DNA of 64,000 nt from Methylomonas sp. ZR1 (GTDB taxonomy: Bacteria; Pseudomonadota; Gammaproteobacteria; Methylococcales; Methylomonadaceae). Under the pieces are notes generated by a model that did not search any database, had not been told where the DNA came from, and saw only the letters and a list, made by a program, of their open reading frames with translations. Every line of letters starts with the position of its first letter. The first letter of the stretch is position 1. Made by a program: the position numbers and the translations under genes. The stretch is taken from positions 744,001-808,000 of the forward strand of contig NZ_RCST01000001.1 of assembly GCF_013141865.1 (NCBI RefSeq). The letters are read 5' to 3'. Positions 24,232-33,526 of the stretch are shown in pieces.

Positions 24232-25587
24232 TTATTCGTGGGGATGCAGCAGCAGGACTTGCAGGTCGGCGACATTGGTGCCGGTTGCGCCGCTGAGCAG
24301 TAAATCGTTCGCCGCTTGCAAGGCAGGGTATGAGTCATTATCGTCGAGCAGGGCCGCTGGGTCGAGTCCGGCGGCGCGGATGCGTGGCAAAGTGCCGTCA
24401 TCGACGATGCCGCCGGCGGCATCGGTAGGGCCGTCGCGGCCATCAGTACCGCCGCTGAGAAAGGTCCAAGCGCCGTTCAGCCCGTATTTTTCGGCGGCCA
24501 ACGCGAAGGCAAGAGCCATTTCCTGATTGCGGCCGCCCTTGCCATTTCCCTTTAAGGTCACAGTGGTTTCGCCGCCGGCGATCAAGGCTGTTGGTTGCGT
24601 CATGCCGGCTGCTGCGGATAGTGCATGCAGTGCTATTTGCTCGGCAACCAAGCGCGCTTCGCCGCTCAACTGTTTGCTGTAAAGCTGGGTGTCATAGCCC
24701 AATTTGCGTGCTTTGTCGATTGCAGCGTCAACGCTAATGGCATTGCTGCCAAGCAAATGGTGGCTCGTCTGCCGGAAGAGCGGGTCACTGTCTTTAGGCG
24801 TTTCGATTTGCAAGCCTTGAGCGCCTTGTTGCAAATAGTTTTGCACGCTGGATGGTATTTTCTGCCATATGCCGAACGATTCCAATACTGCGACGGCGTC
24901 TGTGAAAGTGGTGTCGTCGGGCACGGTGGGGCCACTGGCGATGGCGCTTAAATCGTTATCCAGTACGTCGGATAGAATCAGTGCATGCAAATCGGCGGGC
25001 GCGGCAAGCCTGGCTAAGCCGCCGCCTTTGAGTTGAGACAGATGTTTACGGACGCAATTGATCTGATTGATGGTTGCGCCGGAGGCCAGTAATAGACGGG
25101 TGGTGGCGATTTTATCCGCCAAATTGATGTCGGCGACCGGGTAGGGCAGCAATGCCGAGCCGCCGCCGGAAATCAACACTAATACCAACTCGCCGGGATT
25201 CGTGTCGCTCAGGCGGGTGGCGATGGTTTTTGCCGCATGCAACCCAGCAGCGTCCGGTAGCGGATGGCCGGCGCCGAATACCTGACAATTTTCGACGACA
25301 TCAATGTTGTCGTAATTGGTTACGACAATGCCTTTAGCGACAAGCCAAGACTCGGGAATTATCGTTTGTGCCGCATCGGCCATTGCGCAAGCAGCTTTAC
25401 CGAATGAAATTAAATGAATGCGTCGCCAGTCGCCGCTGCGGTAGCCGGTTTGTTCCGAACCCATATGCAGCAGTTCGCTATCGGCTCTGAGAAAACGTTT
25501 TACGGCAAGATACGGATCAGCCGCCGCAACGCCGGCGCGAAAAATGGCGGCTGCGTGTTCACGATAACTTGGCTGGACTGCGGACAT
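24232..25587 (-). CDS. gck: glycerate 2-kinase (MOFRL family)
   Basis: 451 residues. The N-terminal DUF4147 domain contains VLVLISGGGSALLPYP and the C-terminal MOFRL domain contains ALIAGGETTVTLKGNGKGGRN and SGGTDGRDGPTDAAGG. These are the two halves of the class II glycerate kinases that form 2-phosphoglycerate from glycerate in the serine cycle. It lies 17 bp after mtdA and 24 bp before glyA on the same strand. Hydroxypyruvate reductase and serine-glyoxylate aminotransferase, which often accompany it, are not in the window. Confidence 0.92.
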   Translation of the reverse strand: MSAVQPSYREHAAAIFRAGVAAADPYLAVKRFLRADSELLHMGSEQTGYRSGDWRRIHLISFGKAACAMADAAQTIIPESWLVAKGIVVTNYDNIDVVENCQVFGAGHPLPDAAGLHAAKTIATRLSDTNPGELVLVLISGGGSALLPYPVADINLADKIATTRLLLASGATINQINCVRKHLSQLKGGGLARLAAPADLHALILSDVLDNDLSAIASGPTVPDDTTFTDAVAVLESFGIWQKIPSSVQNYLQQGAQGLQIETPKDSDPLFRQTSHHLLGSNAISVDAAIDKARKLGYDTQLYSKQLSGEARLVAEQIALHALSAAAGMTQPTALIAGGETTVTLKGNGKGGRNQEMALAFALAAEKYGLNGAWTFLSGGTDGRDGPTDAAGGIVDDGTLPRIRAAGLDPAALLDDNDSYPALQAANDLLLSGATGTNVADLQVLLLHPHE

Positions 25588-25604
25588 ATCGATCCGGCAG
25601 AACC

Positions 25605-26462
25605 TTAAGCCATGGCTTTAGCGAGTGCAAAGATGATTTCCGCGTCGAACACCTGCTTATTGCTTTCAAATAGCTTGGTGATACAGGCGCGGTGTAAGGC
25701 TAGTTTTAGCGCGCCGAAGCCGATGGCGCCCCAGACGATTTTGCCGTGTCGCTGTTCGCCTCTATCCAGTACGTCCGTGCCGCCAATGCCGACAGGCGGC
25801 GTGGCGTTGGCGTCCGCCAACAATTGCAAATTTGGATTGTTTTGCCAATGTTCCGGCTTTAATAATTGGACACCGGCAGCACCGGTCGCTAATACGACGT
25901 TGGCGTCTTGGATGGCGGCTGCGCGACTGTCGTAATCGGCGGCTTCTAAGGGTGTCAGATCTACGCCGAAACGCTCCTTCATCGCGAAGCAGGCTTTTTC
26001 CGCGTTAAATATGTGTCGGGACGTGATACTGACATGCGCGCCTTCCAGCGCCATCATTGCCGCCGCACGTTGACCGACCGGACCTGTACCAGCTAATACC
26101 ACCGCTTTTTTGCCGGCCAGGCTTGCGCTGCTGCTCAGTTTGGCGACGGCGGCGGCGGCTGTAGTGTTGCTGCCGTTACTGTCCAGCATCACCGAGACTT
26201 GAAACCCGGGGAAAAAATGTTTTTGCACCGCTATCAGTAAACGCTGGCCGGCCTCGATATTGCTGCCGCCGATAAAAATCGCCGTGTTTTTTTTGTCTTT
26301 GGGGGCGCGAGTGAAGATCGTACCGTCGACCAGGCCTCCGACGTTATCGGGGGTAATGTTGCCGTAACCAATGACATGGTCCGCGCCGCCGTCGTAAGCG
26401 ACTACGGTATCGAAAGCCGAGGGATGGGTGTCGGTGTCGAACTGGAATAACAATTTTTTCAT
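25605..26462 (-). CDS. mtdA: NADP-dependent methylene-tetrahydromethanopterin/methylene-tetrahydrofolate dehydrogenase
   Basis: 285 residues, close in length to MtdA of Methylobacterium. It shares hallmark segments: LLFQFDTDTHPSAFD at the N-terminus, YDGGADHVIGYGN, SVMLDSNGSNTTAAA, the Rossmann motif VVLAGTGPVGQRAA, and the C-terminal LALHRACITKLFES. It oxidises methylene-H4MPT or reduces/oxidises methylene-H4F, linking formaldehyde handling and the serine cycle. It is diagnostic of methylotrophy. ATG 26462 has AGGTAG upstream. It is the first gene of a leftward operon and diverges from mdh. Confidence 0.95.
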   Translation of the reverse strand: MKKLLFQFDTDTHPSAFDTVVAYDGGADHVIGYGNITPDNVGGLVDGTIFTRAPKDKKNTAIFIGGSNIEAGQRLLIAVQKHFFPGFQVSVMLDSNGSNTTAAAAVAKLSSSASLAGKKAVVLAGTGPVGQRAAAMMALEGAHVSITSRHIFNAEKACFAMKERFGVDLTPLEAADYDSRAAAIQDANVVLATGAAGVQLLKPEHWQNNPNLQLLADANATPPVGIGGTDVLDRGEQRHGKIVWGAIGFGALKLALHRACITKLFESNKQVFDAEIIFALAKAMA

Positions 26463-26669
26463 TAAGCTACCTGATATGAATAGTGGTGGCCCGGTGGGAG
26501 AAGGTTAGCCGCCGGCATTATACAGAATAATATTTACCTCGCCGCAGAATCCAAGCGGGTTTTGGCAGGCAGGAATTAGTGATTGTTTGCTCAAAAACTT
26601 TATGTCATATTGGAAAAGCCTGCCGTTGGGTCGGGTGTGGAAGAATCCAATCAATAAAGAGGAACGCAG

Positions 26670-27647
26670 ATGAAAACGCCCGTGGATATTGCTGTAACAG
26701 GTGCAGCTGGTCAGATTAGTTACTCCTTGCTATTTCATTTGGCGTCTGGCGAATTGCTGGGGCCGGATCAGCCTATCGTGCTGCGTCTGTTGGAAATTCC
26801 ACCGGCTATGAAGCAGTTACAAGGCGTGGTGATGGAGTTGAACGATTGCGCGTTTCCGTTGATCAACAAAATCATCATTACCGACGATCCGAAAGTGGCA
26901 TTCGATAACGTCGATTACGCCTTTTTGGTAGGGGCAAAACCGCGCGGACCGGGGATGCTGCGTAGCGATTTGTTATTGGATAACGCGCAGATTTTTATCA
27001 CCCAAGGCCGGGCGCTGAATGAAGTAGCCAACCGGAATGTCAAGGTTTTAGTGACCGGCAACCCGGCCAATACTAATGCTCTAATCGCTATTCATAACGC
27101 TCCGGATTTAGCGCCGGAGTGTTTTACGGCGATGACCATGCTCGATCATAAACGTGCGATAAGTCAGGTGGCCGAGAAATGCGGGGTGCTGAGCAGAGAC
27201 GTGAAAAACGTGGCGGTTTGGGGTAACCATTCCTGCACTCAATATCCTGATTTACATCATGCCAAGGTCAAGGGCATGGATGTATTCTCTTTGGTCGAGC
27301 AATCCTGGTTTGTTGATGAATTTATCCCCACTGTGCAGTACCGAGGTACGGAAATTATCAAAGTACGCGGCCAGTCCAGCGCGGCGTCTGCGGCGCATGC
27401 GGCGATTGAGCATATGCGGGTTTGGGCCTTCGGTACCGATCCGGGGGACTGGGTGAGTATGGCGGTCGCATCCGATGGTAGCTATGGTGTTGCGGAAGGA
27501 TTGGTTTATTCCTTCCCGGTGACGGTGGTGGATGGGCAGATCGGCATCGTTAAGGGCTTGGATCTTAACGAGTTCAGCTTGGCAAGATTGCGTCAAAACG
27601 AAGTAGAGTTAAAAGAAGAGCGACAAGCCATCAAACATTTACTCTAA
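26670..27647 (+). CDS. mdh: malate dehydrogenase
   Basis: 325 residues. NAD-binding motif [14 protein letters not shown], then [29 protein letters not shown] and the catalytic regions [12 protein letters not shown] and [12 protein letters not shown]. This is the longer MDH type (cytosolic-like, ~325 residues) rather than the E. coli one. It interconverts malate and oxaloacetate in the TCA and serine cycles. GAGG lies 7 bases before ATG 26670. It is divergent from mtdA across 207 bp, and co-location with the serine-cycle genes suggests a shared pathway. Confidence 0.96.
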   Translation: MKTPVDIAVTGAAGQISYSLLFHLASGELLGPDQPIVLRLLEIPPAMKQLQGVVMELNDCAFPLINKIIITDDPKVAFDNVDYAFLVGAKPRGPGMLRSDLLLDNAQIFITQGRALNEVANRNVKVLVTGNPANTNALIAIHNAPDLAPECFTAMTMLDHKRAISQVAEKCGVLSRDVKNVAVWGNHSCTQYPDLHHAKVKGMDVFSLVEQSWFVDEFIPTVQYRGTEIIKVRGQSSAASAAHAAIEHMRVWAFGTDPGDWVSMAVASDGSYGVAEGLVYSFPVTVVDGQIGIVKGLDLNEFSLARLRQNEVELKEERQAIKHLL

Positions 27648-28140
27648 ATTGTCCGAATGCGGGAGCTCTGCGGCTATTCCGCGCGGCTGGGCTTATCGAG
27701 CATCACTATCGCGGTATGGCGTAATAACTACCGCTCCATTATTTGTTGCTGATGTTATCTTGTGTTTACGTCGGCGGGTCTCTCGGCTAGCCGATTCGTA
27801 AGGCGCCGCCATCCGTGGCAGCTTGTTAACGACTGGTAAAAAGCGCTCCATCCCTCATCCAGCGAGAGAGTTTTTTAGCGCGTCCTTAAAATCTTGAATG
27901 GGTCGGGGGCTTTAATTGATACCCCGGAAATTGTTTGGGTGGGGCAGGCAACAAAACAGTGCTTTATTATTTTTTAGATAAAGCAATAGGTGTGCCAATT
28001 ATGAATTCCCGTTCGGCGGGGCGTGCACGAGGGTATGAGTGCTGCCAAACTACCGGTTTTAAGGCTTATGCCGCAATGGCAAGGGATATGCCGTATTTTT
28101 GGGTATATTGAATTGGCACCGTATCGGTAACGGATAAAAC
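27648..28140. other. 493-bp intergenic region without a recognised gene
   Basis: The stretch between the convergent mdh and apbE genes holds no convincing coding sequence. A possible hairpin is at 27960-27985: TGCTTTAT and ATAAAGCA, a perfect 8-bp stem with a 10-base AT loop. No REP with a GTAG start, no tRNA-like fold and no riboswitch that I recognise. It may contain the 3' ends of both transcripts or a decayed gene. Confidence 0.6.
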
Positions 28141-29064
28141 TCAGCGGGTTGCTGGGTCTGCAACGGCTAACGAACCTCCGGAATTGCCGTGTACGTCTAT
28201 CCATAAGTACGGCAATGCCAACTGTTCCAGCCAGCTTGGGCCTTGTTCTTCCTTGAGCATGGCGATGGTTGACGCGCTGCCGGCCACTACGCAGAATTCG
28301 CCGACGACACTGACAGATGCCAAATGCCGAACCGGCCAGCCTGTTTTCGGATTGAGGATGTGTCCGTAGCGCTGGCCGTTGACGATAATGCAGCGCTCAT
28401 AGTCCCCGCTGCTGGCGACAGCGCCGCTATGTAGCGTCAAAGTACTTGCTAATGCCTGCCTTTGGCGGGGGTGATGGATACCCACTCGCCAGGCAGTGCC
28501 GTCCGGACGTGGGCCTATCAGTTTGATGTCGCCGCCCAGATTGATAAAGCCGTGGCGAGCGCCGGCATTCCGTGCAATTACCGCAGCCCGGTCTACGGCA
28601 TATTCTTTGACAATGCCGCCAAAATCCAACTCCATGCCGGCCAATGGGAACTCTAATAGCGGCGCCTGCCAGCGTAGTTTGTCCCATCCAACTTTTTTCA
28701 ATAGTGTTTTAATTAGTTGTTCATCCGGCAACTGGCCGGACTCGAAACGCCAAGCCTGCCGTAAAATTCCGGACGTGATGTCGAACAGGCCGTCGCTTTG
28801 TTGATGACAGGTTGCAGCATAATTCAGTAAGCCAGCCGTTTCCTCATCCACGGTAATGCGGCCTCCCATGGCTGCGACTTGATTGATGCTTGAAAGCAGG
28901 CTGTCGGGTTTATACCGGGAATACAAGCCCTCCAAGCGTTGCACGTCGGCTGTTACTATATCGGCAATACGCTTGGCCTGTTTATGCTCCGTGGCAATCA
29001 ATTGGATTTCGCATTGAGTACCCATAGCCTGGAATGGGAAGCGAAATAAGGATGTTGGGCTCAC
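28141..29064 (-). CDS. apbE: FAD:protein FMN transferase (ApbE family)
   Basis: 307 residues. ApbE attaches FMN to Thr residues of partner flavoproteins, such as Nqr and Rnf subunits. Conserved segments are FQAMGTQCEIQLI, LLSSINQ, LFDITSGILRQAWRF, MELDFGGIVKEYAVDRA, INLGGDIKLIG and HILNPKTGWPV. There is no signal peptide or lipobox at the chosen GTG 29064, although ApbE of gammaproteobacteria is normally exported; the start may be wrong or the protein cytosolic. No Nqr, Rnf or other flavoprotein target is nearby. It ends the glycan operon, 36 bp after the last glycosyltransferase gene. Confidence 0.9.
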   Translation of the reverse strand: MSPTSLFRFPFQAMGTQCEIQLIATEHKQAKRIADIVTADVQRLEGLYSRYKPDSLLSSINQVAAMGGRITVDEETAGLLNYAATCHQQSDGLFDITSGILRQAWRFESGQLPDEQLIKTLLKKVGWDKLRWQAPLLEFPLAGMELDFGGIVKEYAVDRAAVIARNAGARHGFINLGGDIKLIGPRPDGTAWRVGIHHPRQRQALASTLTLHSGAVASSGDYERCIIVNGQRYGHILNPKTGWPVRHLASVSVVGEFCVVAGSASTIAMLKEEQGPSWLEQLALPYLWIDVHGNSGGSLAVADPATR

Positions 29065-29100
29065 GATTAATCTTTGTCGGTTTTAAAGGCTGATGGAATA

Positions 29101-30057
29101 TTAACTCCGTATTTTTTTTATTAGAGCCAGGTAAAGCGCTAGATGCAGTAAACTGGGTAGAATATATTTTAAGTCCTTCATACCAAAATACCCCAAACCC
29201 AAGGTTTTTCTAAATAAATGATGCGCGCTAGGTAAATCGTTTTTCCAATAAAACTCATAAGCTCTTTGCAATAACTGGCCTTTTGTCAAAAGATCGGTTT
29301 TAGCTTTACCCAGCGTTTGCGATATTACGGGAAAATCTCGCAGCAAGCCTTTTTGCACGCCCCAATGATTTAGTATGGCCCTAAGTCGGTTGCTGGAAAT
29401 TTGTTCGCCTTGTTGATGGTGATAATAAGCCAATACTTCAGGAACGCGGACAATATGGGCGAACATTGCAATTCTGATCCACATATCGAAATCTTCAGCG
29501 GTTAGCCAGTGTTCGTTAAAACCTCCAACTTGATCGATGGCAAATTTGCGCGTCAATGCGGCGTGAATTGGCCAAGGGCAACTGCGCAACAAAACGGCAA
29601 ACTTATCATTTTCTTCGTAATCAGGCGGAATATAAGGTTGGGATTTTTCTGCGCTCAGACCAATATTTTGCCAGCCGCAGTATGCGAGTACGCTATCCGG
29701 TTTTTCTTCAAGCTTATGATGAAGCTTTGCCAGAAACTCAGGGTGCCAACTGTCGTCGGAGTCCAGAAAGGCGATAAATTCTCCCGATGCGGCTTCCAAT
29801 CCGCGATTGCGCGCAGGGCCGGGGCCTTTATTCTGTTGGGAAATAACTAATATATTTTGATACAGCGTTGTTATTGTCTGCAAAACCTCTAGCGAGTTAT
29901 CCGATGAACCGTCGTCAACGACTATCAATTCGAAATTCTTGAAAGTTTGTTGATACAGATTGGCGATGGTTTTTTCAATGATATGTGCCGAGTTATAGCA
30001 AGGCATAATCACGGAAATGAGTGGTTTAGCTTGAGATATATCAGTAGTTTGTCGCAT
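29101..30057 (-). CDS. family 2 glycosyltransferase
   Basis: 318 residues with a GT-A domain in the first ~230. SVIMPCYNSAHIIEKTI and ELIVVDDGSSDNSLEV bind the nucleotide sugar, FIAFLDSDDSWHPEF carries the metal-binding DxD, and a candidate catalytic region is LTAEDFDMWIRIA (ED). The C-terminal ~80 residues are basic and hydrophobic and may touch the membrane. Donor and acceptor sugars cannot be read from sequence. It is near the end of the leftward glycan operon. Confidence 0.88.
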   Translation of the reverse strand: MRQTTDISQAKPLISVIMPCYNSAHIIEKTIANLYQQTFKNFELIVVDDGSSDNSLEVLQTITTLYQNILVISQQNKGPGPARNRGLEAASGEFIAFLDSDDSWHPEFLAKLHHKLEEKPDSVLAYCGWQNIGLSAEKSQPYIPPDYEENDKFAVLLRSCPWPIHAALTRKFAIDQVGGFNEHWLTAEDFDMWIRIAMFAHIVRVPEVLAYYHHQQGEQISSNRLRAILNHWGVQKGLLRDFPVISQTLGKAKTDLLTKGQLLQRAYEFYWKNDLPSAHHLFRKTLGLGYFGMKDLKYILPSLLHLALYLALIKKIRS

Positions 30058-30129
30058 ACTGGATTCGCCTGAATCAGGCCGTTGATTGTGCGAAATTTAT
30101 TTTAAATCAAATTGTGGCAATTCGAGCTT

Positions 30130-31458
30130 TTACTGGAATATTGCCTTTAGCTGTTGGCGCCATTCCCAGAGAATGCCTTTTATACGTTGATTTAAGGTTT
30201 GCTGTTCAAAGCCTAGCAAACGCAGATGGGCATTATTAATTTGTCCCAATAATCCCGATAGCAGATCAAGTTCTTGATCAGAAATCGCCGCCGGGCCGTA
30301 GGCCAGCGCAGCGTTGGCGATGTTCAAAAATTGCTTAGCGTATTTTTGGCTGGAAAATTTTTCAGCGACGGAGATACGGGCGTTGGCGGTGAGTTTTTGA
30401 GCCAATTCCGGGTCGTCCAGCAGGCGCAAAATGGCCGTAGCGGTGGAATTTTCATCCCCCGGCTCGACCAAAATGCCGTCGTGTTCGTTAACGATGCACT
30501 CCCGTAGACCCGAACACGCCATCGCGACCGCTGGCGTACCCAAAGCCATTGCCTCCAGAGCGGCAATGCCTTGGCCTTCAAAAATTGCCGTGGAGAGAAA
30601 TATAGTGCTTTGTGCCAGCAGGGCGGCAATGTCATCTCGCGGTCCGAGTATATGTAACTTGTTGCTTAATTGGCCACGCTCTAATTCGTCTTCCAACAGG
30701 CGTACAGCTTCCGGTTCCTGTTTTGGGCCGGCGATAAGGAAATAACAATTCGATTTAAACGTAACGACCTTGGCGGCTACTCTGGCAAAGGCAGCAAAGT
30801 CCTTTTGCGCAGAGATGCGGCCCACGCCGATTACCAATTTCGAGTCTGCGGAAAGGCCCAATTCCGCGCGAATATCGGTTGAAGACGACTTCGCAGAACT
30901 ACGCAATTCTTCTATATCGATGCCGTTGTAGAGCGTATTTATTCTGTCTGGGGGCAAATGTTCCGATAGCGATTTAGCAACGTCGTCTGATACGCCGATG
31001 ATGCGGCTGCTCAATTGTTTTAAAAGGTGAATATAGCCGCCGGTGCCAATGCTGGATTCATAACGGGACAAATCTTCTGCAAATGGAGCATGAATATGCC
31101 AAATGGCCGGTACTCTTTGACGGGCAGCTGCAATACCGGCATGCAGTAAATGACCGGTGTTAATGTGAATAATGTCAGGGTTTTCCTGCTGTATCAACGT
31201 AATTAAATTGTCTAATTGTGCAAAAGAATCTCCGTAAAACTTAAATTGCGCCCGCTCTGTTCGGCTTAAGCAGCAGGAATATGGGACCAGCCAGTAACGA
31301 ATCGCTTGAGACTGCAAATATTCCGTGACATTGCCAGCTTTGGGCACCACCGCGATAGGTTCGACGCCTAGTTTTTTTAATGCGACCATCAAGGTGCAGG
31401 TGGTTTTGTCAACCCCGTTTTTTAAATCACTATTATGGAAAATATGTAGAGTTTTCAT
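30130..31458 (-). CDS. family 4 glycosyltransferase (GT-B fold)
   Basis: 442 residues. The N-terminal Rossmann-like half contains HIFHNSDLKNGVDKTTCTL and DIIHINTGHLLHAGIAAA. The C-terminal half has the GT4 donor-binding signature VIGVGRISAQKDF and the EX7E motif EGQGIAALEAMALGTPAVA. A ~55-residue extension at the C-terminus is outside the usual fold. It overlaps the upstream 687-residue glycosyltransferase gene by 4 bp (ATGA), so translation is coupled. A retaining hexosyltransferase role in glycan assembly is likely; the sugar is unknown. Confidence 0.9.
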   Translation of the reverse strand: MKTLHIFHNSDLKNGVDKTTCTLMVALKKLGVEPIAVVPKAGNVTEYLQSQAIRYWLVPYSCCLSRTERAQFKFYGDSFAQLDNLITLIQQENPDIIHINTGHLLHAGIAAARQRVPAIWHIHAPFAEDLSRYESSIGTGGYIHLLKQLSSRIIGVSDDVAKSLSEHLPPDRINTLYNGIDIEELRSSAKSSSTDIRAELGLSADSKLVIGVGRISAQKDFAAFARVAAKVVTFKSNCYFLIAGPKQEPEAVRLLEDELERGQLSNKLHILGPRDDIAALLAQSTIFLSTAIFEGQGIAALEAMALGTPAVAMACSGLRECIVNEHDGILVEPGDENSTATAILRLLDDPELAQKLTANARISVAEKFSSQKYAKQFLNIANAALAYGPAAISDQELDLLSGLLGQINNAHLRLLGFEQQTLNQRIKGILWEWRQQLKAIFQ

Positions 31459-33518
31459 TTTTTATACGGAGAAAACAAACGAACAGCTATGGTCTGATAA
31501 ACACAATAAAATAAAGCCAAAGTTGCATTTAGATAATCCTTCTTCCGCCAGAAGGCGAGTAAATAAGTTTTCTTGTTGTGTGCGAGTAAGTATCTAAATA
31601 ATGGTATCCTGATCGCTAAATTGACACGATTGAGGTAGAAGCTTTCCAGTACCGATATATTACCTTGGTATATATATAAATTTTTGTTGAGCCAAGCTGT
31701 TGAAAGGGTTTGAGCATAATGTGCAATTTCAGATTTTGACAAGTTGTCATGGAATACAAGGTCTGGAAAATTTGTCATCCCATAATCCAGGTACCAATCG
31801 CCAATAGTTTGTTGAAATAAAGGTAATGGGTTGGCGTTTAAAATTATTCCTGGCATAAAATAGCTTACAGCTCCATCGATAATGTTAAATTCGTTTCTAA
31901 TTGCCAAATATCTACCCAAGTATCGCCCTGCTGCCACCCCCAGCTCTGCTAAATTGCCTTTTAAGTTGTCTAATAAAGAGCGATGATGAATAAAGTGACT
32001 AGACTGCACACGATTTTTTCCAAGTAGAGTGCTACGTGTCCAAACTGGATGGAATTGATTATCTAGAGCCGGTTGACCTTTTTCATCGCATGCTTCGCTA
32101 AAATAGCGAGTATCCGGCATAAATGAAATAGATGTTTTGTGCTGGATGTGACTAGCCAGGATTTTCAATATTACATCGATATTGAATCTAAAATTGTCTT
32201 CCAAATATGCAAAATAAGCACCTTTAGCCCTATGCAATGCCGTGTGCCACGCAAGGCCGTTTTCATCGAAAATACAATCATGAGTGGCAAGTAACGGGAT
32301 AAAAGGTTTCAGGCTAAGTTCTGGTTTGACCGAAACTACAATAATTTCTATCGAAAACTTGGCCTGAGCCTTCAAGGCGAAGGCTTGTTGCAGACGTTGA
32401 TTGAAATCTTCGCCAGCTTGGTTATAGGTGACGAATAAACTTACCGCTATCTGATTGCTGGGGATAATCGCCAGCGTAGTGGCGTTCAGGGCGGGGTCTA
32501 GGTTTTCGATGCCGCGGTAGGCATTGAGTAATGCCGCCAACCAAGGCTTGTCGTTGGCGAGTAGTTGTTCGCGCAAGGTTTCGCAATAGAGCTCCGGCTT
32601 TTCCAGCCACAAGACCAGCGCCTTGTTAAGACGGTCTCCCGAGGTAGCGTCTGGCAGATTCCGCCAGGTGCGATACAACAATGACGGTCCCTGCTCGGGT
32701 AATAGTTGTTTGATTCTTTCGTCTTGCCATGTGCCGGTTGGAAAAGAACAAATAACCGTTTTTGCGGTGTCCGCAGCTCGTCGTGGATCGTCTAATAGCA
32801 GTTGGTTAAATCCCGCATCGCGAACCTCCGCTACCGACGCACACTGTGCTCGCGCTTTGTGGTGTGTAGTACTGGCTGGATTTAAGCGCCAGATGAACAG
32901 AATTTCCGGCAGATTCGCGAACCGGCATCCCGCCAATTGCATGCGCATAAATACGTCGTAGTCGGGTACCAGACAACTGCGGTCTACGGAGTAGCCACCC
33001 ACTTTTTCCAATGCGTGTCGTCTAATCATCGTGGTGGGATGATGCAGCGAAAAAAAAGCGTACATCAACACCGAAATTCTATCTGAATCAATAGGGTGCG
33101 TATCGATACCAATATCTCGACCGTCGGCGTGCAGCATTCGCCATTGGCTACCGACCGCGTCAATGTCTGGATGCTGATCGAGGAACTGTTTCTGTAGCTT
33201 TAATCGATCAGGGAGGGAAATATCGTCGGAGTCCATGATGGCGATATATTCACCTTGGCTTTCGGTAATGCCTCTTTGGGTTGCTGCACCTATGCCGGCA
33301 TTGACTTGAGTGATGAGTTTAACGCGCGAATCTTGTTGGGCGAGATTTTTCAAAATCTCCGGGCTGCCATCGGTGCTCCCGTCATCGACGATCACCAATT
33401 CAAAGTCAGTAAAAGATTGCGACAGAATACTCTGAATGGCTTCCGTTAAATACCGTTGAGTATTGTAAACGGTCATGATGACGCTGATAGCGGGCAGGGA
33501 GATGCTATTAGCAGACAT
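31455..33518 (-). CDS. large family 2 glycosyltransferase with degenerate second GT-like domain
   Basis: 687 residues, about twice the normal GT2 size. Residues 8-230 form a complete GT-A domain (ISVIMTVYNTQRYLTEAI, ELVIVDDGSTDGSPEIL, YIAIMDSDDISLPDR with the DxD). A linker follows, then from about residue 355 a second GT2-like pattern begins (IAVSLFVTYNQAGEDFNQRL, IEIIVVSVKPEL, LHRAKGAYFAYLEDNFRF). There the DxD position is LEDN and the usual DDGS is lost, so it is probably non-catalytic. It may be a bifunctional enzyme or use the second half for acceptor binding. It overlaps the GT4 gene by 4 bp. Confidence 0.85.
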   Translation of the reverse strand: MSANSISLPAISVIMTVYNTQRYLTEAIQSILSQSFTDFELVIVDDGSTDGSPEILKNLAQQDSRVKLITQVNAGIGAATQRGITESQGEYIAIMDSDDISLPDRLKLQKQFLDQHPDIDAVGSQWRMLHADGRDIGIDTHPIDSDRISVLMYAFFSLHHPTTMIRRHALEKVGGYSVDRSCLVPDYDVFMRMQLAGCRFANLPEILFIWRLNPASTTHHKARAQCASVAEVRDAGFNQLLLDDPRRAADTAKTVICSFPTGTWQDERIKQLLPEQGPSLLYRTWRNLPDATSGDRLNKALVLWLEKPELYCETLREQLLANDKPWLAALLNAYRGIENLDPALNATTLAIIPSNQIAVSLFVTYNQAGEDFNQRLQQAFALKAQAKFSIEIIVVSVKPELSLKPFIPLLATHDCIFDENGLAWHTALHRAKGAYFAYLEDNFRFNIDVILKILASHIQHKTSISFMPDTRYFSEACDEKGQPALDNQFHPVWTRSTLLGKNRVQSSHFIHHRSLLDNLKGNLAELGVAAGRYLGRYLAIRNEFNIIDGAVSYFMPGIILNANPLPLFQQTIGDWYLDYGMTNFPDLVFHDNLSKSEIAHYAQTLSTAWLNKNLYIYQGNISVLESFYLNRVNLAIRIPLFRYLLAHNKKTYLLAFWRKKDYLNATLALFYCVYQTIAVRLFSPYKK

Positions 33519-33526
33519 ATATTAAA

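Noticed and set aside
27974..28204. 76-codon open frame on the minus strand upstream of the apbE stop
   Set aside because: It overlaps the 3' end of apbE in another frame and has no ribosome site or recognisable composition.
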